A stretch of DNA of 51,066 nucleotides from Shewanella hanedai (lineage in GTDB: Bacteria > Pseudomonadota > Gammaproteobacteria > Enterobacterales > Shewanellaceae): NCBI RefSeq assembly GCF_007197645.1, contig NZ_VKGK01000037.1, forward strand, positions 1-51,066. Direction: 5' to 3'. This document shows positions 15,826 to 25,086 of the stretch, piece by piece. Each line of letters begins with the position of its first letter. Position 1 is the stretch's first letter. Under the pieces are notes generated by a model. It worked only from the letters and a program-made list of their open reading frames with translations, was not told the DNA's origin and searched no databases. The position numbers and the translations under genes were made by a program.

Positions 15826-16506
15826 ATGATAACGAAATATATACGTTGTGAAGTACCAGTGGCCAGCAAGGCTGCTTTTTCGAAAGGTCAAAGCCTCTGG
15901 AAAGAGACTGTATACAGTGAGGGCTTTCGTTCGCAACTCGGCGGCTGGGAGCTATCTAAGGGGAGGTCAGTTAAGGGTAAGACGACTAGCAGTAAGGCGA
16001 TGATTTTGGCTCATTGGCAAGACATGGAGAGTGTGAGAAATTTCATGAAACTCGCTCACGATCCTATTGCCGATAAAACCAATCAGGCCGAGACTTACAG
16101 CGCGCTCTCGGTCTCCTATTTATCAGCAGTCATGGACATTCCGGCTTCAAATCAAGACAACCAAAACAGAGTCGAGAGTGGATTTATCCGTATTGCCGAT
16201 TGTTATGTCGCCCCAGATAAAGCAGATGCCTTTATTCAGGAGCAAAAAACGCTCTGGAATCCCGGCATGCAGCAAGCCAAGGGCATGTTAGGCGGTGAGT
16301 TATGCCTATTCAACGATGAAGCAAACCGTTTTCTGGTCATCAGCTACTGGCAAAGCGAGTCACATCATAATAACTACACCACCCAACACTTCCCAGCTTT
16401 AAAACAACAAGCCGCCATCGACATCATCGAAACCATCTCAGGCCACAATATCCAAACAGAGCCAAGCTGGAAAATCACAGCTTTAGAGAAGGCGATAGCC
16501 AAATAG
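15826..16506 (+). CDS. YdbC/DUF4937-like dimeric alpha-beta barrel protein
   Basis: A 226-residue cytoplasmic protein formed of two similar halves. Each begins with a strand such as YIRCEVPVASKAAFSKGQSL or RIADCYVAPDKADAFIQEQK. Each continues with a Trp, a GGxL/GGWEL segment and a strand ending in HWQD or YWQS. This is the layout of duplicated antibiotic-biosynthesis-monooxygenase-like (DUF4937, YdbC) domains. No catalytic function is known to me for this group. It probably forms a transcript with the small membrane protein before it. Confidence 0.72.
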   Translation: MITKYIRCEVPVASKAAFSKGQSLWKETVYSEGFRSQLGGWELSKGRSVKGKTTSSKAMILAHWQDMESVRNFMKLAHDPIADKTNQAETYSALSVSYLSAVMDIPASNQDNQNRVESGFIRIADCYVAPDKADAFIQEQKTLWNPGMQQAKGMLGGELCLFNDEANRFLVISYWQSESHHNNYTTQHFPALKQQAAIDIIETISGHNIQTEPSWKITALEKAIAK

Positions 16507-16616
16507 CTAACCTTTTAATTTATACATGTTCAATCGAAGAGATCATGTTGCTTTAAAAATCCAGTGTAGGTGCAACTAAGGGCGTTGAAAACAGGATGTT
16601 TTCGTCGAGCGGCCAA

Positions 16617-16692
16617 GGATGGCTTCACAGCGTCCCTTAGAGGTACCTGCACATCCCCCCGCTGGGAAGCGATAGATAACAATGAAGTTATG
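16617..16692 (+). repeat. Short dispersed repeat
   Basis: GGATGGCTTCACAGCGTC followed by CCCCGCTGG and GCGATAGATAACAATGAAGT recurs at 36555-36628 with about the same spacing. The region 16507-16774 holds no gene I can support; one open frame across it follows the repeat. Confidence 0.65.
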
Positions 16693-16774
16693 CCCCAAAC
16701 CATCCACCCAACACCACTAATACACTCAATATGAATGAAACAATAAACAACACATACCAAACAACAGATATAAA

Positions 16775-16806
16775 AATCCCAGCGTAACCAAAGTTAAACT
16801 GGGATT
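16775..16806 (-). terminator. Intrinsic terminator of pckA
   Basis: AATCCCAG (16775-16782) pairs with CTGGGATT (16799-16806). On the minus strand the stem is followed by TTTTA. It lies 46 bases after the pckA stop. Confidence 0.75.
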
Positions 16807-16852
16807 AATCGCAAAGCTATCAGCCTAAAACTAAGCCAATAAAAAGACCTTA

Positions 16853-18394
16853 TTAAGCATTAGGTCCGGCATGCTTGATCGAATCTGGTACTTGATACTT
16901 CTCGAAGTTAGCCGTAAAGCTCTCAGCTAACTGCTGGGCATATTCAGCATATTGTGCCTTGTCTGCCCAAGTGTTGACTGGGTTAAGTAGCTGAGTGTCG
17001 ACGCCTGTAACTGCAACAGGTACGTGCAAGTTAAGTTTTTCTAGGTACTCTGTTTCAACGCCTTTTAACTCACCACTGACGATAGCATCGACGATAGCGC
17101 GTGTTGTCGGGATATCGAAACGCTTACCGACACCATGTGGGCCGCCTGTCCAACCCGTATTCACGAGGTAAACTTGGCTGTCGAATGATTCGATACGCTT
17201 CATCAGCAGTTCAGCGTAAACACCTGCTGGACGTGGGAAGAAAGGTGCGCCGAAACAGGTCGAGAACGTTGATTGAATCGCAGAGCTTGATCCCATTTCG
17301 GTAGAACCGACTTTCGCCGTGTAACCCGATAGGAAGTGATAAGCAGCTTGCTCTTTAGTCAAAATAGAGACTGGCGGTAATACACCTGACACATCACACG
17401 TTAAGAAGACAACAGCATGGGGCTCGGCGCCACGGTTTTCTTCTATGCGTAAGCCAATATGCTCAAGCGGGTATGCTGCGCGGCTGTTTTCAGTCAAGCT
17501 TGAGTTGGTGTAATCAGGGATGCGATTTTCATCCATCACTACATTCTCAAGCACAGTGCCGAAACGAATAGCGTTCCAGATCACTGGCTCATTTTTCTGG
17601 CTCAGGTCGATACACTTTGCGTAACATCCGCCTTCGATATTGAAAACACCACCCGGTGCCCAACCATGTTCGTCATCACCGATTAAGAAACGCTTAGGAT
17701 CGGCTGATAGTGTGGTTTTACCTGTACCTGACAGGCCGAAGAAGAGTGTGGTATCGCCATCTTTACCTACGTTAGCCGAGCAGTGCATTGGTAGCACGCC
17801 TTTTGCTGGTAGTAGGAAGTTCTGCACTGAGAACATTGATTTCTTCATCTCACCAGCATACTTAAGGCCTGCAAGTAGGACTTTACGCTCGGCGAAGTTA
17901 AGAATAACAGTCGCATCTGAGTGAGTGCCATCACGCTCGGGAACACATTCAAATCCAGGTGCGTTGATGATCTGCCAAACTGGCTTATCAGCAACATTAA
18001 ATTCTTCAGGAATGATAAACAGGTTACGGGCAAATAACTGGTGCCATGCGGTTTCTGTGGTGACTTGAATTGGCTGGTAATGTTGAGGATCAGCTCCTAC
18101 TTCCAACTCAGAAACAAATAACTCTTTGTCACCTAAGTAAGCTTCTACTCGGTTCCATAGTGCAGTAAACGCCTCTTGCTCAAAAGGTTTGTTAACTGCA
18201 CCCCAGTCGATATCGGCCTCAGAGCTTGGCTCTTTGACAATAAATCGATCGTTGGGTGAGCGGCCTGTACGTTCGCCTGTTTTAGCGACTAAAGCCCCGT
18301 TTGCTGTAAGTTCGCCTTCACCGCGTGCTAGTGCGATTTCGATGAGTTGTGCCGTCGTAGGATTGCAGTGAGTACGAGGTGTTCCATCCGCCAT
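16853..18394 (-). CDS. pckA: Phosphoenolpyruvate carboxykinase (ATP)
   Basis: This enzyme converts oxaloacetate and ATP to phosphoenolpyruvate, CO2 and ADP, the entry step of gluconeogenesis. The motifs are ATP-type: GLSGTGKTTLSADP (P-loop, about residues 220-233 in this numbering), IGDDEHGW (metal-binding kinase motif) and the substrate residues in RTGRSPNDRF. I prefer ATG 18394 (513 residues) because GGAG lies eight bases before it. The upstream in-frame ATG at 18409 (518 residues) has no ribosome binding site. A terminator follows the gene. The 18395-18832 gap to the divergent decarboxylase gene must contain both promoters. Confidence 0.97.
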   Translation of the reverse strand: MADGTPRTHCNPTTAQLIEIALARGEGELTANGALVAKTGERTGRSPNDRFIVKEPSSEADIDWGAVNKPFEQEAFTALWNRVEAYLGDKELFVSELEVGADPQHYQPIQVTTETAWHQLFARNLFIIPEEFNVADKPVWQIINAPGFECVPERDGTHSDATVILNFAERKVLLAGLKYAGEMKKSMFSVQNFLLPAKGVLPMHCSANVGKDGDTTLFFGLSGTGKTTLSADPKRFLIGDDEHGWAPGGVFNIEGGCYAKCIDLSQKNEPVIWNAIRFGTVLENVVMDENRIPDYTNSSLTENSRAAYPLEHIGLRIEENRGAEPHAVVFLTCDVSGVLPPVSILTKEQAAYHFLSGYTAKVGSTEMGSSSAIQSTFSTCFGAPFFPRPAGVYAELLMKRIESFDSQVYLVNTGWTGGPHGVGKRFDIPTTRAIVDAIVSGELKGVETEYLEKLNLHVPVAVTGVDTQLLNPVNTWADKAQYAEYAQQLAESFTANFEKYQVPDSIKHAGPNA

Positions 18395-18409
18395 TAGTAA
18401 GGTCTCCAT

Positions 18410-18832
18410 TATTGAGGTCGGAAATGGGCGCCAGTCTTTGCCAGCTTGGTTTTTGTGCGTCTTATGCGCTATTTTTCATGATTGTAACGTAAGCGTAAAT
18501 AAATGTGTGAGTAACTTCGCTTAAATGGTGAAAATATTAGTTGTCGCCGGTTAATTAAGATGAGAGGGATAAGACTAAAGATTGAAATTTTGTTTGTTTT
18601 AGTGAGTTTGACTGCATTTTACTGCATATAACATGCCTGAGATGGGCATAAAGTCTGGTTTCAAATGGTTATTTTTAATTAATCTAACTTTACATTCGAC
18701 TGCATTGACGTGTTCGGCTAGCAGGCATACTATCGTTTTAACTCACAAGGCAGATGTTTTAGCTTTGTTTTGTGACGTCTTCAATATGAGTTCACAACCT
18801 AATTTTTTGTTTATTTCAACGGAGTTAACCTT
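18410..18832. promoter_or_regulatory. Divergent intergenic region, pckA/gadB
   Basis: No gene is supported here; an overlapping frame from 18633 runs into the decarboxylase gene and has no homology I recognise. The word ACTGCAT occurs at 18611-18617, 18621-18627 and 18699-18705, twice as GACTGCATT, and could be part of a regulator site in front of the decarboxylase gene. That role is a guess. Confidence 0.35.
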
Positions 18833-20227
18833 ATGCCTCTTCATTCAAAGGATACGGTTAGAGACGACCTTCTCGATGACATCTACTCGTCAGCAGACTT
18901 GGCCCAATCTATGCCAAAGTACAAAATGCCTGAGCTGGAACACGATCCACGTCACGCTTACCAAGTGGTGCATGACGAACTAATGATGGACGGAAATTCT
19001 CGACAGAATCTGGCGACTTTTTGTCAGACCTGGGTTGAGGAGCAAGTGCATCAGTTGATGGACGAGTGTATCGATAAAAATATGATCGATAAGGATGAAT
19101 ATCCTCAGACGGCAGAGATTGAAGCTCGCTGTGTGCATATGTTGGCGGATCTGTGGAATTCTCCAGATGCTGAAAATACCTTAGGTTGTTCTACTACGGG
19201 TTCGAGTGAAGCGGCAATGTTAGGTGGAATGGCGCTTAAGTGGGCCTGGCGCAAGAAGATGAAGGCGTTAGGCAAGCCAACTGATAAACCGAATATGATC
19301 TGTGGCCCTGTGCAAGTATGTTGGCATAAATTTGCTCGCTACTGGGACATTGAGTTACGTGAAATCCCAATGGAAGGCGATCGTTTAATCATGACTGCTG
19401 AAGAGGTGATTAAACGCTGTGATGAGAACACCATTGGCGTCGTCCCTACATTGGGTGTGACATTTACCTGTCAGTATGAGCCTGTTCAAGCCGTGCATGA
19501 TGCTTTGGATCAATTGCAGAAAGACACTGGCTTAGATATTCCTATGCACGTTGATGCTGCCAGCGGTGGTTTCCTTGCACCATTTTGCGACCCAGACCTT
19601 ATATGGGATTTCCGCTTACCACGTGTTAAATCAATCAATGCATCTGGACATAAGTTTGGCCTAAGCCCATTGGGAGTAGGTTGGGTTGTATGGCGTGATG
19701 CTTCAGCTTTAGACGAAGATCTTATCTTCAATGTGAATTATTTAGGCGGTAATATGCCGACCTTCGCATTGAACTTCTCTCGCCCAGGTGGCCAGATTGT
19801 TGCGCAATACTATAACTTCCTACGCTTAGGAAAAGAGGGTTATCGCAAGATCCATCAAGCATGTTATGACACCGCTGTTTACCTGTCTGCTGAGATTGAA
19901 AAGTTGGGCATGTTCGAAATCATCTATGATGGTAATGGTGGTATTCCAGCAATGAGTTGGGCTTTGAAAGAGGGCGTTGATCCAGGGTTTAACCTGTACG
20001 ATCTTTCTGATCGCATTCGCTCACGAGGCTGGCAAATTGCCGCTTATGCAATGCCGCCTAAGCGAGAAGATCTCGTCATCATGCGCATTTTGGTTCGTCA
20101 TGGCTTTAGCCGAGATCAAGCGGATTTGCTGGTTAACGATCTTAAACATTGTGTGGAGTTTTTTGCTAAACATCCTATCTCACACAATAGTGATCAAGAG
20201 GAATCTGCAGGGTTTAACCACGGTTGA
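18833..20227 (+). CDS. gadB: Glutamate decarboxylase
   Basis: A 464-residue PLP enzyme of the bacterial GadA/GadB family (466 in E. coli), converting glutamate to GABA and CO2 with consumption of a proton. It shows STTGSSEAAML (cofactor region), HVDAASGGFLAPF and the Schiff-base Lys274 in INASGHKFGLSPLGVGW. The penultimate residue is His463, which corresponds to the E. coli His465 that blocks the active site at neutral pH, so acid activation is plausible. GGAG precedes ATG 18833. A transporter of the aspartate:alanine exchanger family follows 219 bases downstream and may exchange substrate and product. Confidence 0.95.
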   Translation: MPLHSKDTVRDDLLDDIYSSADLAQSMPKYKMPELEHDPRHAYQVVHDELMMDGNSRQNLATFCQTWVEEQVHQLMDECIDKNMIDKDEYPQTAEIEARCVHMLADLWNSPDAENTLGCSTTGSSEAAMLGGMALKWAWRKKMKALGKPTDKPNMICGPVQVCWHKFARYWDIELREIPMEGDRLIMTAEEVIKRCDENTIGVVPTLGVTFTCQYEPVQAVHDALDQLQKDTGLDIPMHVDAASGGFLAPFCDPDLIWDFRLPRVKSINASGHKFGLSPLGVGWVVWRDASALDEDLIFNVNYLGGNMPTFALNFSRPGGQIVAQYYNFLRLGKEGYRKIHQACYDTAVYLSAEIEKLGMFEIIYDGNGGIPAMSWALKEGVDPGFNLYDLSDRIRSRGWQIAAYAMPPKREDLVIMRILVRHGFSRDQADLLVNDLKHCVEFFAKHPISHNSDQEESAGFNHG

Positions 20228-20366
20228 TGAAGCAAGGGGCTGTGCTAAACGGCCCTATTCCTGTTTCAAAGAGTTAGTGCCGCTGACATCAGAGGTGCTA
20301 TCGCATTTTGTAAGAAGGGCATATTGACCATGTCCTTTTTACACGATGATCTTCCATAAAGCTGAA

Positions 20367-20409
20367 TATACCCAAACAACTTCAACATGCAGTAGGTTGC
20401 TTGGGTATA
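20367..20409. repeat. Inverted repeat between gadB and the exchanger gene
   Basis: TATACCCAA (20367-20375) and TTGGGTATA (20401-20409) are perfect inverted repeats around a 25-base loop containing CAACTTCAACATGCAG. I have the impression that similar sequences recur as dispersed repeats in marine gammaproteobacteria. It may reduce read-through from gadB into the transporter gene. Confidence 0.5.
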
Positions 20410-20446
20410 GACGTTTGGTCCATCTTTTTCAACACGGGAAACGATA

Positions 20447-22324
20447 ATGAATACCTCTTTTTTGGGTAAAATCTCCCTTTGGGTAAAGACGCAACGCTGG
20501 GCGTTGTTACTGACACTATTTATTTCACTATTTTCTACTAACCTTTTGGCTGCTGAAACTATCGAAACGGCAGCGATACAAGACGCTGCTGGATTACTTA
20601 CTTTCCTGTTTACCTATATCGCTCATAATCCCTTTGTATTTCTCTTCTTGAGCATTGCTATCGGTTATCCCTTGGGGAAAATCACCATTAAAGGCGTCAA
20701 TTTAGGCTCAACAGCGGGCACTCTGGTGGTTGGCGTTACTATCGCATTAACGGCATTTTCTATTTATGGGTTGAGAATCGATGCGCCTGGGCTGGTCTCT
20801 GATATTTTCCTGATGATGTTTATGTATGCTATTGGCATGAAAGTCGGACCGCAGTTTTTCTCCGGTTTAGCCCGAGGTGGGCTGGATTTTGTGGTTATCG
20901 GTCTTATCGTGGTATTCAGTAATTTTCTTATTGTTTTCTTTGGTTCAAAACTATTGGGTTTAGCGCCCGGCTATGCGGCGGGGATTATCTCGGGAAGTTA
21001 CACGGTTACAGCTGTGATGGGGGTAGCTCAATCGGCGATTGATTCTGGTGCGTTTAAAGCTCCAGCGGGCATGACGTTAGATCAAGTCAGTGCCAACATT
21101 GCTGCGGGTTATGCCATCAGTTATATCCTTTCAAGCGTTTTCATTATTTTACTTATCAAGTATCTACCTGCGATGTCGGGTGTCGATCCGGTAAAAGCAG
21201 GAAAGGATGCGGAAGCGGAGTTTGGTTCTGGCGATGATACAGAAGCGCTGCCGAGTACCAGTGGTTTTTCAAATCTTGGGGTGTTGCCCTTGGATATTCG
21301 CGCCTACCGAGTTGATCATCAAGAGTTAGTCGGCCAAAGTGTCGAGGCACTATTCCACCGTTATCCCCATGCCGCTGTCTTGAAAGTGGTACGTGGCGAT
21401 GAAGTGCTAGATGCTGCGGATAATCCAGTACTTGCGCTTGGTGACATCATTGGTGTGCGAGGGAATTATCATCTGCTGATCGAAGGTGGTGAGTCTACCG
21501 TCGGTGTTGAAGTGGATGAACCTAGGGCCCGTAATGTTGATATCGAAGTGGCGGATATTCATCTTGGTAAGTCGGAATTCACTGGAAAAACCATTGAAGA
21601 AATAAGCACTGACATTGGGTTTGGTATCTATCTCAAAGCCTTGTTTAGACAAGGGCATCAGCTGCCTGTTTTACCACAGACGGTGGTTGAAGTGGGTGAC
21701 GTTATTCGTGTAGCTGGATCAGATTGGTGCGTTAAGCAGGTAGGGAAGAAGCTTAACAGTAATCCGATTGTTGAGAGCACGCTGACTGAAACTTTCTATT
21801 TAGCACTATCTTTATTGATTGGTTATATCTGTGGCCATTTGAGTGTCACCGTTGGCGGTATTCCCTTTGCGCTAGGCACATCTGCTGGTTGTATGTTGAC
21901 GGGGATTATCTTCTCATTTTTGAGAACCCGTAACCCAGCCTTTGGTGGCCCCATGAGTGAGGGAGCGAGAAGCTTCTTGCAAGATATCGGCTTGAGTTTG
22001 TTTGTTGCAGTATTAGCGGCAACGGTTGGCCCAAAAATCTTGGCATCATTTCAAGGTACCGTGGTGATTAAGATCGCCATACTCGGGTTAATTGCTGCAT
22101 TAGTTCCACCAGTTCTTGCTTGGATATACGGTTTCTATTTCCGCAAGATGAATCCAGCTATATTGGCGGGAGCGTGTGCGGGCGGTCGTAATAGCACACC
22201 AGCGATGAAAGGAGCTCAGGAGGCGTGTCAAAGCGATATACCTGCAGTGGGGTATCCTGTTCCTTATGCGCTTACTTCGATGATAGTGCTCGTTCTGGGC
22301 TATCTGACGATGGTGCTTTATTGA
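20447..22324 (+). CDS. Aspartate:alanine exchanger (AAE) family transporter
   Basis: A 625-residue inner-membrane protein with the AAE family layout. An N-terminal block of transmembrane helices (residues about 50-250, including GISGSYTVTAVMG-like IISGSYTVTAVMG) is followed by a central cytoplasmic pair of TrkA-C-like domains (about 290-440). A C-terminal helix block follows, with GACAGGRNSTPAMKGAQEAC near the end. The extra N-terminal hydrophobic segment (MNTSFLG to LLAAE) may be a signal or an additional helix. Characterised members exchange aspartate for alanine. The neighbouring glutamate decarboxylase suggests glutamate/GABA exchange here, which is inference. Confidence 0.87.
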   Translation: MNTSFLGKISLWVKTQRWALLLTLFISLFSTNLLAAETIETAAIQDAAGLLTFLFTYIAHNPFVFLFLSIAIGYPLGKITIKGVNLGSTAGTLVVGVTIALTAFSIYGLRIDAPGLVSDIFLMMFMYAIGMKVGPQFFSGLARGGLDFVVIGLIVVFSNFLIVFFGSKLLGLAPGYAAGIISGSYTVTAVMGVAQSAIDSGAFKAPAGMTLDQVSANIAAGYAISYILSSVFIILLIKYLPAMSGVDPVKAGKDAEAEFGSGDDTEALPSTSGFSNLGVLPLDIRAYRVDHQELVGQSVEALFHRYPHAAVLKVVRGDEVLDAADNPVLALGDIIGVRGNYHLLIEGGESTVGVEVDEPRARNVDIEVADIHLGKSEFTGKTIEEISTDIGFGIYLKALFRQGHQLPVLPQTVVEVGDVIRVAGSDWCVKQVGKKLNSNPIVESTLTETFYLALSLLIGYICGHLSVTVGGIPFALGTSAGCMLTGIIFSFLRTRNPAFGGPMSEGARSFLQDIGLSLFVAVLAATVGPKILASFQGTVVIKIAILGLIAALVPPVLAWIYGFYFRKMNPAILAGACAGGRNSTPAMKGAQEACQSDIPAVGYPVPYALTSMIVLVLGYLTMVLY

Positions 22325-22342
22325 TATCAATTAATAGGCAAT

Positions 22343-22373
22343 AAAAAAGCAGCTCATGATGAGCTGCTTTTTT
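22343..22373. terminator. Bidirectional intrinsic terminator
   Basis: AAAAAAGCAGCTC pairs with GAGCTGCTTTTTT around a short loop. Run of six T on each strand serves the exchanger gene on plus and hslO on minus. Confidence 0.92.
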
Positions 22374-22389
22374 GTGTAGCGATAGTGGA

Positions 22390-23262
22390 TCAGCTACTTA
22401 ATTTAGGATTAGCTTCAGGAGTTTGAGTGTTGCTAAATATGGCAGCAACATCAATTGAGTCAAAGCTGTAGTTGCTATTGCAGTACTCACAGCCCATTTC
22501 GATTTTACCGGTTTCAGCTAGGATAGAGTCTATCTCTTCTCTCGATACCGTGCGTATTGCAGAGGCACTACGCTCACGAGAGCAAGTACATGAGAAGGTT
22601 ACTGCTACTGGGTCGAATAAACGCACCTCTTCTTGATGGTATAGACGATGCAATACATCTTCCGCTTCAAGGTCAAATAGTTCTTCAGCTTTTACCGTGG
22701 CGGTTAGCTGCTCTAAGTGCTCAAACTGGGCGTTATCATCGCCTTCACTTGGCAATACTTGTAGCAACATACCTGCAGCTTGTTTACCGTTGGCAAATAA
22801 GTTTATTGAGGTCGGTAACTGTTCTGATTGAGCAAAATACTCTTCAAGACAGGCTGATAAGGTTGGTTTATCGAGCGCAACGACGCCTTGGTAGCGTTCG
22901 CCTTCAGTCGGACTTAAGGTGATCACCATATGCCCCTTACCGAATAGCTGCTGTAGATCGCTATCATCGCTGATGTCGCCTTTAAAGCGCGCAACACCAC
23001 GAAGTTGTTGTAGATTATTACCATTGATCACAGCTAAAGAGACTGGGCCATCACCTTGAAGTTGGACGCTGATATCACCGTCGAACTTTAGGGTTGCCGT
23101 TAGCAAGGAAGTTGCAGCTAGCAGTTGACCGAGTAAGTTCTGAATTTGAGGAGGATAATCGTGGGCCGAAATGACCTCCTGATAGCTCTTCTCAAGTTGT
23201 ACCAACTCTCCACGGACGTCGGCATTTTCAAATAGGTAGCGGTGTAAATTATCTTTACTCAT
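22390..23262 (-). CDS. hslO: Redox-regulated chaperone Hsp33
   Basis: Hsp33 is a cytoplasmic holdase that becomes active when its zinc-bound cysteines are oxidised. With ATG 23262 the protein has 290 residues, the usual length, and starts MSKDNLHRYLFENADVRGEL. The C-terminal redox switch is intact: Cys225 and Cys227 (CTC) plus Cys258 and Cys261 (CEYC). The longer in-frame start at 23343 would add 27 residues absent from the family. The gene follows hslR with 107 bases between them on the same strand, the hslR-hslO order also found in E. coli. Confidence 0.96.
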   Translation of the reverse strand: MSKDNLHRYLFENADVRGELVQLEKSYQEVISAHDYPPQIQNLLGQLLAATSLLTATLKFDGDISVQLQGDGPVSLAVINGNNLQQLRGVARFKGDISDDSDLQQLFGKGHMVITLSPTEGERYQGVVALDKPTLSACLEEYFAQSEQLPTSINLFANGKQAAGMLLQVLPSEGDDNAQFEHLEQLTATVKAEELFDLEAEDVLHRLYHQEEVRLFDPVAVTFSCTCSRERSASAIRTVSREEIDSILAETGKIEMGCEYCNSNYSFDSIDVAAIFSNTQTPEANPKLSS

Positions 23263-23369
23263 GTCTATCTCGCAATTACATTCGGTATTAGCGACTTTTT
23301 GGGTCGCATTATATTGGTGAACTGATGAGAAGTTCATCAGCACTATATTGGGGTATAGATTGCTAATTG

Positions 23370-23768
23370 CTAGCCTTCTTTGAAGCGTATTAGCTGACGG
23401 CGCTGTTTCTTATCTGGTTTATGGTCAGGAGCCGGATTATTCAGTACATTTAACCGTCTGGCTTCGGCATAGGTTTCACGTTTCACTATGCTTTCAGGTG
23501 TTTCGCAGTATAAAGTTTGTGCAATCGCTGCTTTTTGTCTCTGTTCTGACAGTTTTATTATGACGATCTCTTTTTCGTCATGTCCCTGTCTTAACTTTAT
23601 GACTGCATCCAGTTCGGCGACTTTACTGGATTTAGCGCGTTGCCCATTATAATGAACTTTACCACCATTAATCATCTCTTTTGCGATCGCACGTGTTTTG
23701 TAGAAGCGTGCAGCCCAAAGCCACTTATCTAGGCGGATAGAGGTGACTTCTTTGGGTGACTTTGTCAT
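23370..23768 (-). CDS. hslR: Ribosome-associated heat shock protein Hsp15
   Basis: A 132-residue S4-domain RNA-binding protein that rescues 50S subunits carrying nascent chains. The S4 domain begins VTSIRLDKWLWAARFYKTRA and continues with INGGKVHYNGQRAKSSK. The C-terminus is very basic (KPDKKQRRQLIRFKEG), as usual for Hsp15. It is probably co-transcribed with hslO and diverges from the gsp operon, whose first gene starts 256 bases away. Confidence 0.95.
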   Translation of the reverse strand: MTKSPKEVTSIRLDKWLWAARFYKTRAIAKEMINGGKVHYNGQRAKSSKVAELDAVIKLRQGHDEKEIVIIKLSEQRQKAAIAQTLYCETPESIVKRETYAEARRLNVLNNPAPDHKPDKKQRRQLIRFKEG

Positions 23769-24024
23769 CGAGTCTCCGTGGTGCTATTAATCTTGGTTAA
23801 GCTCACAAGCTGAATAATAAGATCGCTAATTTTGATAGTAATAGCCTATTATAGCGATTGGCTTCACAGCCATGTCTGGCGCGTAAAGTTAGTATATCAG
23901 GGCTCTTTTCGCCAATAAAGGTAATGTTGTGGGCTTGTTGCTGTTAACAGTGTAGGTTAGCATGGCCTGTACTCGCTAAATTAACTTAATCAGAACAGAG
24001 GCCTGTGCAGAGGGTCCACATTTT

Positions 24025-24933
24025 ATGGATTTATTAGATAAAGTTATCAACAAGGCTTCGGATATTCCACATAAGCCTTTGAGCACAAGTGTTTTTTGGG
24101 TTGGTTTAATTATTACCCTATACCTCTTAGCTCAAATTACATGGAAGTTAGTTCCTAGCTCCGAGCCAGACTCAAACTGGCACCCTACCCCTGAAAGTAT
24201 CAGTGCGGGTAAGCGGGTGAGTGTTTCTCAATTACAGGCATTATCACTCTTTGGTAAAGCTGATGAGGCGTCTAGTCAGCCCAAAGCGGCCCCAGTAGAA
24301 GAGCAAATAACCGATGCACCTAAGACTTCCCTGTCAATTCAGTTGACGGGTGTCGTGGCCTCGACCTCTAAGCAAAAAGGTCTGGCGGTGATAGCATCAA
24401 GTGGTAGTCAAAATACCTATAGCTTGGGCGATAAAATTAAGGGCACTTCGGCCTCTTTAAAAGAGGTATATGCTGATCGTATCATCATTACTAACAGTGG
24501 TCGGTATGAAACCTTGATGTTAGACGGTCTTAAGTATGAGACTAATGGTCAAGCGAACAGGCAACTGCAGAAAGCTAAATCAGTCCGTAAAGTGGATAAG
24601 CGCGAGAATAACGAATTTGTTGAAGAGGTATTGGCATCTAAAGCTGAACTCTTAGCCGACCCAAGTAAGTTGACCGATTATTTAGCTATCTCGCCAGTGC
24701 AGAGAGAAGGTCAGTTGCAGGGTTACCGTTTAAATGCAGGTAAAGATAGAGACCTGTTTGCAAAGTCAGGTTTGAAAGGCAATGATCTGGCTAAATCAAT
24801 AAATGGTTATGATCTGACTGAGATGAGTCAGGCATTAGAGGTGATGGCACAGCTGCCGGAGTTAACTGAAATTTCATTGATGGTCGAGCGTGACGGACAA
24901 CTGGTCGAAGTCATGTTTAGTTTACCTAATTAA
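24025..24933 (+). CDS. gspC: Type II secretion inner-membrane protein GspC
   Basis: First gene of the type II secretion operon. GspC links the inner-membrane platform to the secretin. The 302-residue protein has a short cytoplasmic N-terminus, one transmembrane helix (SVFWVGLIITLYLLAQITW, residues about 22-40), a periplasmic homology region (LSIQLTGVVAS to the Tyr-rich YETLMLDGLKYE, about 100-170) and a C-terminal PDZ-like domain (about 215-300). It is separated from gspD by 153 bases, a gap that may contain an additional signal. Confidence 0.95.
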   Translation: MDLLDKVINKASDIPHKPLSTSVFWVGLIITLYLLAQITWKLVPSSEPDSNWHPTPESISAGKRVSVSQLQALSLFGKADEASSQPKAAPVEEQITDAPKTSLSIQLTGVVASTSKQKGLAVIASSGSQNTYSLGDKIKGTSASLKEVYADRIIITNSGRYETLMLDGLKYETNGQANRQLQKAKSVRKVDKRENNEFVEEVLASKAELLADPSKLTDYLAISPVQREGQLQGYRLNAGKDRDLFAKSGLKGNDLAKSINGYDLTEMSQALEVMAQLPELTEISLMVERDGQLVEVMFSLPN

Positions 24934-25086
24934 TGCAATATCTTAAGAATTAATAAAGACAATAATTGAATTCGCCACACACCACGTCAGGCTTGGTGCA
25001 TGTGAATAAGAGCAAACTTACATGTCCCTCTGCTTTTTGGTGAGGAGTGTATGTGGCAAACAGCTTAGGCTTTATGGGAAGTTAAA

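Noticed and set aside
18770..18800. CRP-like TTGTGA...TTCACAA sequence before gadB.
   Set aside because: The half-sites are about 17 bases apart instead of six, so it does not fit a CRP site.
18633..18983. Frame of 116 codons overlapping the start of the glutamate decarboxylase gene.
   Set aside because: It overlaps a confident gene in another frame and has no homology that I recognise.
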